NCBI GenBank assembly: GCA_003427395.1
Contig: BFEA01000382.1
Span: 591,597 to 652,181, forward strand
Reading direction: 5' to 3'
Source of the DNA: Chara braunii
Taxonomy: Eukaryota; Streptophyta; Charophyceae; Charales; Characeae
Length of the DNA: 60,585 nt
The translations under genes were made by a program, and so were the position numbers. Below the pieces are notes generated by a model, which was given only the letters and a program-made list of their open reading frames with translations, did no database searches and was not told where the DNA came from. Position 1 is the stretch's first letter, and each line of letters begins with the position of its first letter. Of this stretch, positions 45,880 through 56,863 are shown one piece after another.

Positions 45880-46050
45880 GACCGGCGAAGACCGCAATTG
45901 AAGGGTCTCGCTCGAAGCCGGACGCACACAACAGGAAGGGATTTGCATTATTTAATTTGTTTTATTTATTGTAATTACAAACAAAATCCTGCGTGACAGC
46001 CTGTTGACTTTCCGGTCTCCCGAAGTGGCTTGACTGGAAAAAGTGAGACA
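45880..46050 (+). repeat. LTR end relic, plus orientation (LTR-C)
   Basis: The 5' limit is not defined. TCCTGCGTGAC at 45987-45997 is 53 bp before the terminal GAGACA (46050), the same arrangement as LTR-A and LTR-B. A PBS follows after four A. Confidence 0.55.
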
Positions 46051-46054
46051 AAAA

Positions 46055-46074
46055 TGACGCCGTTGCCGGGGACA
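46055..46074 (+). promoter_or_regulatory. Primer-binding site, tRNA-Asp type
   Basis: TGACGCCGTTGCCGGGGACA differs from the site of element 1 (TGGCGCCGTTGCCGGGGAT) at the third base and the last bases. It lies directly after an LTR-like end. Confidence 0.7.
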
Positions 46075-46400
46075 TGAAAAGATTTTCGTGTCCGGAACGA
46101 GCCTGGGTCATTATTATCATCTTTGAGCTTTGATTAGGACGTGAGAACTGTTGACAATATTGTGAGCTTCATATTAATTCTATTACTCTCATTGAGTCTC
46201 GATTCTCTTGAGAATCACAGCTGTTAACTGTGTCTTATTCTTTCCTTGTGTGAGGTACTACACTCGACCGGAGAAAGGAGATTGATATTATTGAGTGGAG
46301 AGAATCAGACTTAAATTCAGGTATGCCTCATGAGCCTATGATGTCCTTTGAACACTGAGAAGGGGAAGGAAGAATCAAGAGTTTGGGGATTTCATCAAGA

Positions 46401-46814
46401 ATGCTAACTTCAGATGCATTGAGAGAACTCTCGAAAGTGACTACCAAAGGAATATTCCCCTATCAGTATGAGCATTGTTGGGTCTACCGTTCTGGCAATT
46501 CGACTATCAGCTTAGTGCTGGCTCGCTTCTTAGAGGGAGATGTTTATGATATTCGTCCCTATGTCAAGAAGGGAGACTGTGACGATGGTGAGACCTTCAA
46601 CTGACTATGGGAAATTGCAATCCAGTCTCTCTATGACGAAAAGGTAGATTTAATTAAGCAGAAGAAGAAAGTGGAATGGGGTTTAATGCCAGTGACATAT
46701 GAGACTGTTCCGATCCCTCCTATACCTCACAATTATTGTGATGGGACTAATTGGTTGCCGATCATTAACATGGTATTGACAAGGGAGAAAAGAAACAGTG
46801 GGCATGAGAACTAA
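46401..46814 (+). pseudogene. FPY-family protein, copy 2
   Basis: The frame runs from ATG 46401 (open upstream to about 46383) to TAA 46812, with a TGA at 46602-46604. Blocks: ALRELSKVTT, F-P-Y (F codon 46455), TISLVLARFLEG, EGDVYDIRPYVKKG, helix (LWEIAIQSLYDEKVDLIK), VPIPPIPHNY and TNWLPIINMVL. Begins about 330 bp after the PBS, where gag starts in LTR elements. Its end overlaps the ATG of copy 3 in another frame. Confidence 0.55.
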
Positions 46815-47292
46815 AGAGATTTCATCACAGGAAATCAGACGGAGAAGGTTGAAATTTGGCAAAGGTTCTGGCCCAAGTCAAGAGAAAGTCGAGTGTCTTC
46901 GAAAGTCCCTGAATACTCTAAGCAAGAAAGAGGTGTTCTCATATGAGGCTGTCAGATATGAGATTGTCGAAAGCGGATGGGAGCAGGAACGATTATACAT
47001 ACTGACATTCTATTTCACGGAACTGGACGTGTATGATGTGAGAATTTATGTCCCAAAGGAGAGAAGTGTTGAAGCAATATATTGGAGATGCTGAGGATTT
47101 GCTGAAGAAGTGGTACTGAAAGAGAAAGAGAGATTTGAGAGGGAAAATAATAATTTCACTGGATCTACTCGATTTACTATCTTTGAGGGATTTCCAACGC
47201 CTCCCCTGCCTGATATAAATTTGTCAAAAGATAATTGGTCTGCAGTGATTGAGTTTGCTTTGAAAGTGAAACGAGATCAAAGAGTCAGATGA
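46804..47292 (+). pseudogene. FPY-family protein, copy 3
   Basis: ATG at 46804 lies inside the last codons of copy 2, one frame over. The frame runs to TGA at 47290-47292 with one internal TGA at 47092. Blocks: a basic N-terminus (EIRRRRLKFGKG), LRKSLNTLSKK, F-S-Y (F codon 46936), LYILTFYFTE, LDVYDVRIYVPKE, helix (EEVVLKEKERFERE), FPTPPLPDI and DNWSAVIEFAL. The same block order and similar spacing as copies 1 and 2. Unknown function. Confidence 0.55.
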
Positions 47293-47635
47293 ATCGACGC
47301 TATGTACCTTTAAGGGAGAAACCTAAGCTTAGACTGATTAGAGGCCATGAGATTGGAGAGAGGGCGGGGGGGAAAAAAAACGGGGAAAAAACGGTAGAAA
47401 AGAGACGAAAAAGAAAAGCGGGAAAAGGAAAGGGTAGAAAAGGAAGGCTTCGCCTTTTCTCCCTCCTCTCCTCTACCGCTCCTCTCTCTCTGTAGAAAAG
47501 AGACGAAAAAAAAAAGCGGGAAAAGAAAAGTGTAGGAAAGGGTTCGCCAGTTACCGGCCTAGCCCCTTTGCAACGCCATAGTCAGGTACCAGGGAGGAAG
47601 GCTTCGCCTTCTCTCCCTCCTCTCCTCTACCGCTC

Positions 47636-47646
<11 letters not shown>
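47293..47646. repeat. Direct repeat with GAAGGCTTCGCCTT hairpin
   Basis: AGGAAGGCTTCGCCTT followed by TCTCCCTCCTCTCCTCTACC occurs at about 47438 and 47595. Between them GTAGAAAAGAGACGAAAAA is also repeated. The core AAGGC-TTC-GCCTT is a perfect small hairpin. Confidence 0.75.
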
Positions 47647-47723
<77 letters not shown>

Positions 47724-47724
47724 N

Positions 47725-47799
<75 letters not shown>
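47631..47799. repeat. (CT)n microsatellite
   Basis: Pure CT apart from one N at 47724. Confidence 0.95.
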
Positions 47800-47802
<3 letters not shown>

Positions 47803-49095
47803 CTACCTTCTCAGTCTAATTCTACTTCTCCTACAGGGCTACTTGGAGTGTGGGAGATGGTTACGAGTTCTGATGACATCTGAGACAGCAACATTGGGAC
47901 TACGAGTTGAGGTCTACTTGGGATCTGATTTCATCTTCCTTCTGAAGATGTACTTGACATTGTGAGATCGGTATCTGAGATATTGTGAGACTTGGCATTT
48001 GCGACATATCGGATTTTCGTCACTTCTGACAATTCAAGATGCTATCTTTGGAAACATTGAGTTGACGTCATCTTCCGTCTCCTCCTCCTTCGTCTCTCTC
48101 CCCTCTCCCTTCGTCCGTGTATGATCTCAGCCCCTGGCCCTTCGTCAATACTCGAGGCCAGGGCATTCACACCCTGATGAATGTTTGAGAGTGTTTGATT
48201 GCAGTCCGAGTCAGGTCCGAGTCAGTCCAAGGTATCTCAAGTCTTCCGCTTGCATTTGTATCAACTCTGTATTATCTGGTCGGTTCTGGGAATCTGGGCC
48301 ATAATTATGCAAAAATGTGTTTCCACGAATCAGGCGCTCAACATTGGAATCACACAGTGATGAAGGCTTTGGGCCTCGCTCCACTGCAGAACATGTCAAA
48401 AGTATCTGGAGCTGCTAATCGTCCCGATACATTCATAATCTTTGATCAGTCCTACTGTCTCTTGTCCACTTTTAGACCAAATTTATGCCAAATGTTCAAT
48501 AGTGGAGCCAGGCCCCCATGACGACCAAAACAAAATGCACAAGAACACACACAAACGAAAGTCAAACTGACCCTCCCCGTCGCAGGTATAATGTTAAAAA
48601 AGAATAGAAGCACAACAGGAATGGTGGGAAATCTCTGGTTTTTGTGCACATGATTTTTCCTTACTTTTCTTCCTTGATGCTTAAAAAAAAAAAAAAAAAA
48701 CAGCGTCGAACGCGGCAGGTTTTAAGTTTGGATAGGCAAAAAAAACATGAAATGGCACTGCAGGAATGGGCAGAGTTCGAAAAGACCCAAAAAACAGGAG
48801 CAACCCATAATGTCAGACTCCCATTTTGAAAAAGCGTTAATAACAGTGCCATTTCCAACGCAGTCCCAGACCGTCCCGTGCCATTGTAGGCCGGTCCTAG
48901 GCCGTCCCAGCCAGCCCTTCCCATCCCGTCCCAGCTCCTTCTCTGGCCATTACCGTGCCCCTCCCGTGTCTCCCTCCCTCCCGCGTCTGTCTCCCTCCGA
49001 CGTCGTAGGCCGTCGTAGGCCGTCCCGTCCCCCGCTGCCATGTGCTTTCTTTCTTATGAGATGTGGCAGCGTGTGCTACCTTGCTTCAACGCACC
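47800..49095. other. Noncoding; A-run and CCGTCCC-rich segment
   Basis: Poly(A) of 18 at about 48684, and short CCGTCCC/CCAGCCC words at 48860-49030. No gene recognised. Confidence 0.4.
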
Positions 49096-49106
49096 TCTTT
49101 TGTGTG

Positions 49107-49177
<71 letters not shown>

Positions 49178-49323
49178 TGGTTTCCAAATGAATATTGTCA
49201 TATTTCATCACAGGATATAGCGCAAAAATATGGCCAAATTTATTCAGAAAAGGCCTCTGGATGAAAATTGCCATATTTATGGGGTGGATTCAGCGCAGAA
49301 TTATGGCAATATTCATTTGAAAA

Positions 49324-49396
<73 letters not shown>

Positions 49397-49397
49397 N

Positions 49398-49485
<88 letters not shown>

Positions 49486-50134
49486 GTGTGTGCCACGTGG
49501 CAGCTTGTACCGGATTGCTGCAACGGGCCACCATGACCTTTTTTTTTTTTTTTTTCCTGTGTGTGAGACAGAGAGAGAGAGATCTTCCAAATGAATATTG
49601 CTATCTCCAGCGCAGGATATAGCGCAGAAATATGGCCAAATTCATTCAGAAAAGGCCTTTTGAATGAATATTGTCATATTTCTGGGGTGGATTCAGCACA
49701 GAAATATGGCAGTATTCATTTGAAAAAGATCACTCTGGCTCTCTCTCTCCCTCTCTGTGCCACGTGGCAGCTTGCACCCCATTGCTGCAACCCGCCCGTG
49801 ACCTCATTTTTTTTTCTTTTTTTTTTTTTTGTGTGTGTGTGAGTGAGAGAGAGAGAGAGAGAGCTTTTCCAAATGAATATTGCCATATTTCTGCGCTTGA
49901 TACAGCGCAGGATATAGGGCAAAAATATGGCCAAGTTCATTCAGAAAAGGCCTCTGAATGCAGATTGCCATACTTCTGGGGTGGATTCAGCACAAAAATA
50001 TAATGACAATATTCATTTGAAAAAGCTCTCTCTCTCTCTCTCTCTCTGTGACACTTTGTGTGCACCACGTGGCAGCTTGTACCCCATTGCTGCAACACAC
50101 CACCCGTTTTTTTTCTTCTTCTTTTTTTTTTGTG

Positions 50135-50190
<56 letters not shown>

Positions 50191-50330
50191 TTTTCAAATG
50201 AATATTGCCATATTTCTTTGGTGAATTCAGTGCAGAAAGATGGCAATATTCATTCGAAAAAGAACGCAGACTCGCAAAGGCCTTTTTGAATGAATTTGGC
50301 CATATTTCTGTGTTGAATCCAGCTGCAGGA
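49096..50330. repeat. Four palindromic elements flanked by (GA)n and (CT)n
   Basis: Core units at about 49176-49326, 49586-49732, 49866-50023 and 50187-50330 contain AAATGAATATTGCCATATTT and its inverse several times. In the last unit arms of about 28 bp (TTTTTCAAATGAATATTGCC at 50190; GGCAATATTCATTCGAAAAA at 50242) face each other over a short loop. Cores are preceded by (GA)n GATC and followed by GATC (CT)n, so the microsatellites extend the palindrome. Between units lies a GTGCCACGTGGCAGCTTGTA segment (G-box CACGTG) and a T-run. One N at 49397. Confidence 0.8.
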
Positions 50331-50354
50331 ACAAGTCCTCATGGGGCCCTACCA

Positions 50355-51437
50355 GACATCACATGTTCTGGTCAGATGGCCCCCAGCAAGCCAAGTGCCC
50401 GCCCTAAGCGAAGGCGGGCCTGAATATTCGTCAAAGGCCAAAATTCTACAGTTTCCTATGTGTTAATTCAGGCTCTTTCAGCACGCCAGTTGGTTGAATG
50501 GAGGCGTGAACCTCACTAAGCTGCGTCCTACAGTTGGCCCAGGCCTTGACAGTTGCGCCCGGGCACATACACACAAAGCAGGGCCGATACATTGACAAAC
50601 AGGCCTTTGGCCTATGCAAAAGCAGTACTGTCGACGCACCTACCTGGGAGCCCTGCACAGATGCAGCAAACAGCCCAAGTCCGGAGACCCAGGCCGTGCC
50701 CAATTGTAAATTGGGCCCAGACCCTCAACTGTAGACTTGGGCCTGGGCGCAGGGACTGAGGCGCAACCGGGAAGCTACAGGAAGCTTCCACCCAGGCCAC
50801 ACACAGCATCCAGGAGGCTGCCACTTCCATAAAAGAAGTGAGGCAGGCTCAGGCAGCCCAGGCCAGGCATTCTGGCCAGTGCAGGCAATGCGGAAGTGCT
50901 GCTGCGCTATCGCTTGATGCTGCGCTGTTGCCAAGGGCGCTGACGGGGCGCGTAGTGGTGAAGAGGGGCGCTGCAGGGCAGCGGAGCGCAGGCGGCTATA
51001 GCCGGGCTGCTGGGCGCCAGGGGGTACAACGAGTGATCTGGTGGTCTTCAGGGCAGGAGGCGCAGGCTGGGGTAATCAAGGTCTGACTGAGGGTGACGAG
51101 ATATGTACCTGGTACATGAAGAGAGGTTGGCTATGGTGTGACAGTCACGTACATTGGTCTTTGAGAGTCGAAGTGAGCCTGTTGCGTGAACACAGCTGTA
51201 GGTAGGATAGTCGACTACAGTAGACTAGGCGCTGGGCGCCAGACAGAGAGGAGTGACTTTGGATATTGTTTTGGTGTGGCCTACGGGCTTGGAAATTGGC
51301 TCATTACTTCATTGTATTGCTCTATTTGGATGGGTACTCAGTGCATCTGTGCTCCCTGCTCGTACTCGACTACTTTGTCATCTGTGTGATTTCGCAACTT
51401 GGTTTTCTGTGTAAAGTTCACACTCATATTCCTTGCA
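50355..51437 (+). mobile_element. Inverted partner of element 2: pol end plus LTR
   Basis: It aligns with the reverse complement of 52252-53260. The first 180 bp encode the last residues of pol (VPALSEGGP, then QHASWL, both also in element 2), followed by the LTR. Shared words include CCCGCCCTAAGYGAAGGCGG, CAGCACGCCAGTTGGTTG, GGCTATAGCCGGG/GGCCATAGCCGGG, GGTGGTCTTC and the end CCTTGCA at 51437. The rest of this copy is missing on the left. Confidence 0.75.
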
Positions 51438-51475
51438 CAGCGTACAAGTACAGCAATATTCATTCGAAATATGGC

Positions 51476-51520
<45 letters not shown>

Positions 51521-52251
51521 GCTAAGCAGAGTGCTTCAGGCGTGTGATCAACTCTTGACTACTCTCGTGTTTGTCCAAAAAAATGACAATATGAGGCTGG
51601 TGTGTGATCCTCCCGTTTCCAAAATCCGATGCTTTTGCGAAAGGGAGTGGATCAAATGACGAGTGGATAGAATCGACGTTCTATCTGCTCTTCTTTTTGT
51701 GGCTGCAATGTGATTTGGCCGTCAATCTCTCTCTCTCCCATCCTGAGTTTTTGACCGCCGAGTCTGCAATGTGATCTGACCGTCAATTCTTTCTCTTCTT
51801 TTCGTGGCTGTCGGCTTCACTGCCGTTCTGTTTTTTCCCCCCTTCTTTTTCCGTTTCCTATCTTCGTTTTTTTTTGTAGAGTTTCTAAGTGTCATTTTTC
51901 TTCCCACTGACTCCCATCCTGAGTTTCTGACCGCCGAGTCTGCAATGTGAGTTTCTGACCGCCGAGTCTGCAATGTGATCTGCACCTGAGTTTTCATCCC
52001 ACGATCCAAACGTTCTGTCTCTCTCTCTCCCATCCTAAGTTTCTGACCGCCGAGTCTTCAATGTGATCTGGCCGTCAATTCTCTCTCCTCTTCTTTTCGT
52101 GGCTGTCGGCTTCACTGCCGTTCTGTTTTTTTCCCCCTTCTTTTTCCGTTTCCTATCTTCGTTTTTTTTGTAGAGTTTCTAAGTGTCAGTTTTCTTCCCA
52201 CTGACTCCCATCCCGAGTTTCTGAAAGTTGATTCTTTGTTTCCCCCCCTTT
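51438..52251. repeat. Spacer with direct repeats and (AC)n
   Basis: (AC)n at 51480-51519. Two direct repeats of about 185 bp (51734-51918 and 52029-52212) share CCCATCCTGAGTTTCTGACC, GCCGAGTCTGCAATGTGATC and TCGTGGCTGTCGGCTTCACT, with partial copies between. They lie between the two converging LTR ends. Confidence 0.8.
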
Positions 52252-53073
52252 TGCAAGGAACATGAATATGGACGAAGCACAGAAATCCAGATTGCAAATT
52301 CACACTGAAGTCCAAGTAGTCAAAGCCAGAGCAGATAGTATAATGGAACCGAGTAACCATCCAATTGAGAACAATACAGAAGAATCGTGAGTCAATGTCC
52401 AAGCCCAACAGGGCAACACCAACAGCATAACCCAATGTAGCTCTCTGTCTGAATGGCGCCAGGCGCCCTACCTACTCTACAGACTAAGGCTACAACTACA
52501 GCAATGAAAGCAACCAGACAACTCGACTACCAGCGAGTGATGATGTCAACACCAATGCCGACTTCCACCTCCACCAGGTACGTGTCCTCTTCACCCACAC
52601 TCTCCCTTGATAACCCACAGCGCCCTTCACCTCCGAAGACCACCTTCGCCCTTCACCTCTCCTGCACCCTCATGCGGCCCGGCTATGGCCGCCAGCGCCT
52701 TGCATGCAGGCAACGCCCCACCGCCCAGCGCTAGCCTGCTTCACCTTAGCGCAGCGCAGCTCTGCACAGCGCAGCACACATGCATTCGCACAGCGTGCCC
52801 GCAATGCCCGCATTGGCCAAGATCCCTGCCCACTTGCCCTGCTTGCCTATATGCCAGTGCAGCGTGTGGGCGGCCTTCCTTCAGCCTGTGACCGGGACCC
52901 AGAGGCTGAAGCCAACCCGATACAGTTGGGCCCCGGGGCAATGCAGTTGCGCCTCTTTCATCAAGGCCTGCGGCCAGATTCAGATAGTGGGCCGATTTCC
53001 CTTTGGCATTTTCGGCCTCTATACCCAGCATGCATTGTCGGCCTCACGTTCAAGTGCCCAGGGCCTAACTAAC
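52252..53073 (-). repeat. 3' LTR of element 2
   Basis: Follows pol on the minus strand and ends in CCTTGCA at 52252, the same terminus as at 51437. The start is uncertain; just after the pol stop is a perfect 8-bp inverted repeat, CAGGGCCT...AGGCCCTG. The LTR is about 0.8 kb. Confidence 0.65.
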
Positions 53074-54436
53074 TCAGAGAGGCCCTGGGTTTTCAACATT
53101 TGCTGAAATCCGAGACTCGGTGCACTCCAACCAACTGGCGTGCTGCAATTGTATGGACCCCACTTTGTGAAATGTTGGCACAAAGGCCTCTTGTTGATTT
53201 GCTGGCCCGCCTTCACTTAGGGCGGGCACGAGGCTTGCTGGGGCCTTAGCCCATAAAATCAGTTCCTCTCTGGTAAACCACCGATCTTCTTTTGGATCCG
53301 TATGATGCCTGAATCTGACGCGATACTCTCTCTTGGGTTTAGGAGGTCTTCCTCTACCCAATGGCTTCTGAAGAGGCAGATCTTTGTGATCCACATTGTC
53401 GTCGATATCCACTTGACCATCCATGGTTGGGGGCAGCATCGATCTCCTGGAAGGGAATTGATCTGTCTCAGCGAAAGGTGCAAGCTTCGAGGCATGAAAG
53501 ACTGGGTGAGTGCGTAAGTGTCCAGGGACACGAATGACATATGTGGGACCATCCATCTCATCTCCCACTATATCTCGGACTTCCCACGGACCAAAATACT
53601 GAGGCATTAGTTTGCGAGAGATTCCGAACTCCTGTCCTAACTCACTAGCCTTGACCCAGACACGTTCCCCTACCTGAAATGTGGACTGTCTACGGTGTTG
53701 ATTCTCAAAAGCAATCATTGCTTGCTGAGCTTTCTTCATGTGCTCGACAGCATCTTGCAGCAACTTCTCATATTACACACCATACTCAAGTGTGCCTGGA
53801 GTTGCAGCGGGTCGGTTTTCAGGTAGGAGGAAGTCTAATGCTAATCTAGGCTTCCATCCCAAGTGAGGTTGATTAGGACTAACACCGGTACTGCTGTGGA
53901 CAACATTGTTGTACAGGCTGGCGATGAGAGGCAACTGCTCATCCCAGTCATCCTGGCTGGGCTTGATGTAATGTCTCAGCAAGTGTTGTACAACTCTGTT
54001 CATTTGCTCGGCTTGACCGTTGGCTTCGGGATGATTCCCTGAAGTCATCTGAAGTTGACTACTCTGTTCTGCAGTCTTTCTTCCACAACTCACTTGTGAA
54101 TCGGACATCTCGGTCACTAATGATTGACTTTGGTAAACCAAAGTCATGCACCCAGTTGTCTTTGAACAACTTGATGACATAGTCAGTTCTTGCGGTCTCT
54201 GGCATAGCCACTAGTCTAGCGTACTTGGTAAATCAATCGATGATGATGAAGATGTGCCTCTTGCCACTCTTACTAGTCACCAGGGTGTCCATGAAATCCA
54301 TGGAAACACTCTGTCCTGGACCAGCAGGAATAGGCAAAGGCTTCAACAACCCAAGCGGTGCTTGAGTTCGTGTCTTGTCCCACTGACAAACCTGACAGGT
54401 CTCTACGTACTTCTTTGCGTCATCAAACACCACCAA
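53074..54436 (-). pseudogene. Element 2 integrase with chromodomain-like C-terminus
   Basis: Pieces in two frames. 54436-54233 has the Cys pair CQVCQ and the first Asp in VSMDFMDTL, and stops at a TGA where the family has Arg (D-R-F), probably CGA to TGA. It continues with SISDRDVRFTS (second Asp), then a frame change near 54110, and PEANGQAEQMNR (Glu). A TAA at 53773 interrupts the C-terminal part, which has GPWEVRDIVG and HPVFHASKL. The end (EYRVRFRHH...DRWFTREELILW) resembles the chromodomain of chromoviruses. The domain order fits a plant chromovirus-type gypsy element. Confidence 0.82.
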
Positions 54437-55289
54437 ACTTATTGTACTAGGTTAGCACTCGTCTTCTTGTAGCCAAAGTGTCCAGTTGCGTCATGGCATT
54501 CTCTTAAAAATAAACTACACAAAGGTTCACTAGATGGAACAACTAATCTTTTTATTCCGGCCTTATCAAGATAGAGGAGCCCGTCCACCATCAGAAACTC
54601 GTTTTCCGTGGCCTTGTCTTTTGCCTGAGGCTTGCGAATGATGTCCATCGTGACAGGGTCTTCCTGATAGGCTCCCACCAATGATTGAGTTACTTCTTCA
54701 GATACGCCAAAGTCAGAAACTAGCGCACCTAGGTAGTCTACTCTACGTGATAGCGCATCAGCAGCCTTGTTATACTCTCCCTTCAGGTACTCAAGCTTGT
54801 AGTCATATTGGTCTATGACCTCAATCCATCGCTTGAGTGAGTCAGAAAGAGTCGGTTGAGTCTTGATGCATTTGAGGGTCTGATGATCAGTCCTCAAGTA
54901 GAAGAACCTTCCCAATAGGAAGTGTCTCCAATGGACAAGTGCTTTATATAGAGCATAGAGTTTTCTTTCGTAGGTGGACTTTGCCAACTTCTTTGATGGC
55001 ATCTTCTTGCTCATATACTCAATCGGTCTCAACTTTTTCCCATCCTGTTGAGCCAGCACTGCGCCAATGCCGTATTGGCTTGCGTCAGTGGTCACTATGA
55101 ATGGCTTCTGAGGATCGGGAACCATGAGAACCTCATGATTCCTGAGTGCATGCTTCAATCTCTTGAAAGCACCCTCGCTGCCTCGCACTCATCACTCCAG
55201 TCCCACGGTGTGTCAAGTCGAGTTAGATCAGTCAAAGGAGAGGCGATTGTAGAATAGTTCTTAACGAAGTTCCTATAGTAGCTGCACAT
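54437..55289 (-). pseudogene. Element 2 RNase H and start of integrase
   Basis: RNase H acidic residues are present in VTTDASQYGIGAVL, YERKLYALYKAL, RTDHQTLKC and NKAADALSRR. After it comes ECHDATGHFG, the His part of the integrase zinc site. The RT-to-RNase H link (MCSYYRNFVKNYSTIASPL) is in another frame, ending near 55190, so there is one indel. The frame ends at 54439 by another indel. Confidence 0.85.
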
Positions 55290-56861
55290 TCATAAAAATG
55301 ATCTGACCTCAGTGACTGTTTGAGGTCGTGGCCAGTCTCGAATACTAGCCACCTTCGCATCTTCCAGCCTTATCCCTTCCGCGGATACTTCATGACCCAA
55401 GTATAGTATCTTAGTGTGGCCAAACTCGCACTTCTCTAAGTTGACATTATACTTGTACTGTCGCAAGAGTGAGAGTACCTTCTCAACATGTTGTGCGTGC
55501 TCCTCGGCAGACTTACTAAAGATCAGAATGTTGTCTAAGTAGACCACGACAAACTTATCTAAATGGTCATGGAATATCCGATTCATAGCGTGCTGGAATG
55601 TTCCTGGCGCATTACAAAGACCAAAAGGCATCACTACAAACTCATACAGACCATAACGAGTCTGAAAAGTTGTCTTTTGTTGGTCCTCTGGCCTTATAGC
55701 GATCTGATGATAGCCGGATTTCAAGTCTATCTTGCTATAGTACTTACATCCCTGCACCCTATCCAATAGGTCGTCTATGCGAGGTAGAGGCTCTGCGTTT
55801 TTCACTGTGATGGCATTGAGGCCTTTATAATCAATGAACATCCTCAAAGTACCCCCCTTCTTCGATACGAATAGAACGGGTGATCCGTAAGGGGAAGTAC
55901 TAGGTCGAATCCATCCCTTTTCTGTCAGCTCCTTAAGTTGTCGTCGAAGTTCATCTAACTCGGTGGGGGCCATCCTATAGATTCTTCCCTTTGGGGTCTT
56001 ACTCCCTGGAATAATTTCTATAGCGTGGATGACTTCCCTTTCAACAACTCTTGTGGGCTCCTCGAACAGATCAGGGAACTTAGCAACGACGCGTTCTATC
56101 TCTGGGGGTGTTTTAACGGCCTCCCCTTTCTCAGAAACATACACAAGGTACATACCCTCCTCCTCGTTTTGCTTATAGTAATTGTAAGACGCTGATGCGC
56201 ACAAGCGGCCATAAGTATCTATACTGCTACTGGCCTTGAACTTAGTCAACCTGACAGTTCGGCCATCGGGCAACTTATGCTTAAGCACCTTCTTATCCCA
56301 GTCGAACTGGGGCTTAGCAACTTCGAGGTAGTCCATGCCTAATAACATGTCAAATGGTAAGTCGTCGCTAACCAAGAACGAGATCTTATGGTTAAGTTCT
56401 CCTCCTCCATAGGAGAAGGTACAGACTACGTCCTTGATATAGTCTGTTACAATCACGCGCTCTTTGTTGACCAAAGTAGATGCTACTGGTCTACTAAGGT
56501 GCAGTACCCGGTCATGTAGGTGCAGCCTTTCTAAACAATCGCGACTTATGTAATTTCGAGTGGATCTGATGTCTATGAGGGCACCACATTTGCAGCCTCC
56601 TGCATCCACTTCCACAAGGAAATGTTCCCCTCTAGGACCTTTCTTCAGCGCCACCCAAGACTCGCGAGGGTCCTTGTTTGACCACTCACCTTCTAAGTCT
56701 TCTAAGGCTTCAGACACATCTAACGTACAGAGCATAGTTTGGTCTAGATATGTCTGTGGGGTGACTGAGGAGTCATTAGATTTGGCCTTGTCATGAAGTG
56801 GGGAGGGTATCAATCCCACCTCAACTTGAGTAGAAGCAGCTAACACTTCCACTGGCCTCAC
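55290..56861 (-). pseudogene. Element 2 protease and reverse transcriptase, catalytic residues changed
   Basis: A 523-codon open frame. The protease motif, normally D-[ST]-G, reads A-L-I-D-I-R-S (Asp codon 56571-56573), so the Thr/Ser and Gly are lost. RT blocks are otherwise well kept: SKKGGTLRMFIDYKGLN, YYSKIDLKSGYHQI (first Asp), MPFGLCNAPGTFQ, but the catalytic box reads V-Y-L-D-N (Asn codon 55530-55532) instead of Y-L-D-D. It ends at a TGA where the family has Gly (R-S-F-L-G). The frame start shown is a GTG after a frame change from gag. Long openness with dead catalytic sites suggests recent loss. Confidence 0.9.
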
Positions 56862-56863
56862 GC

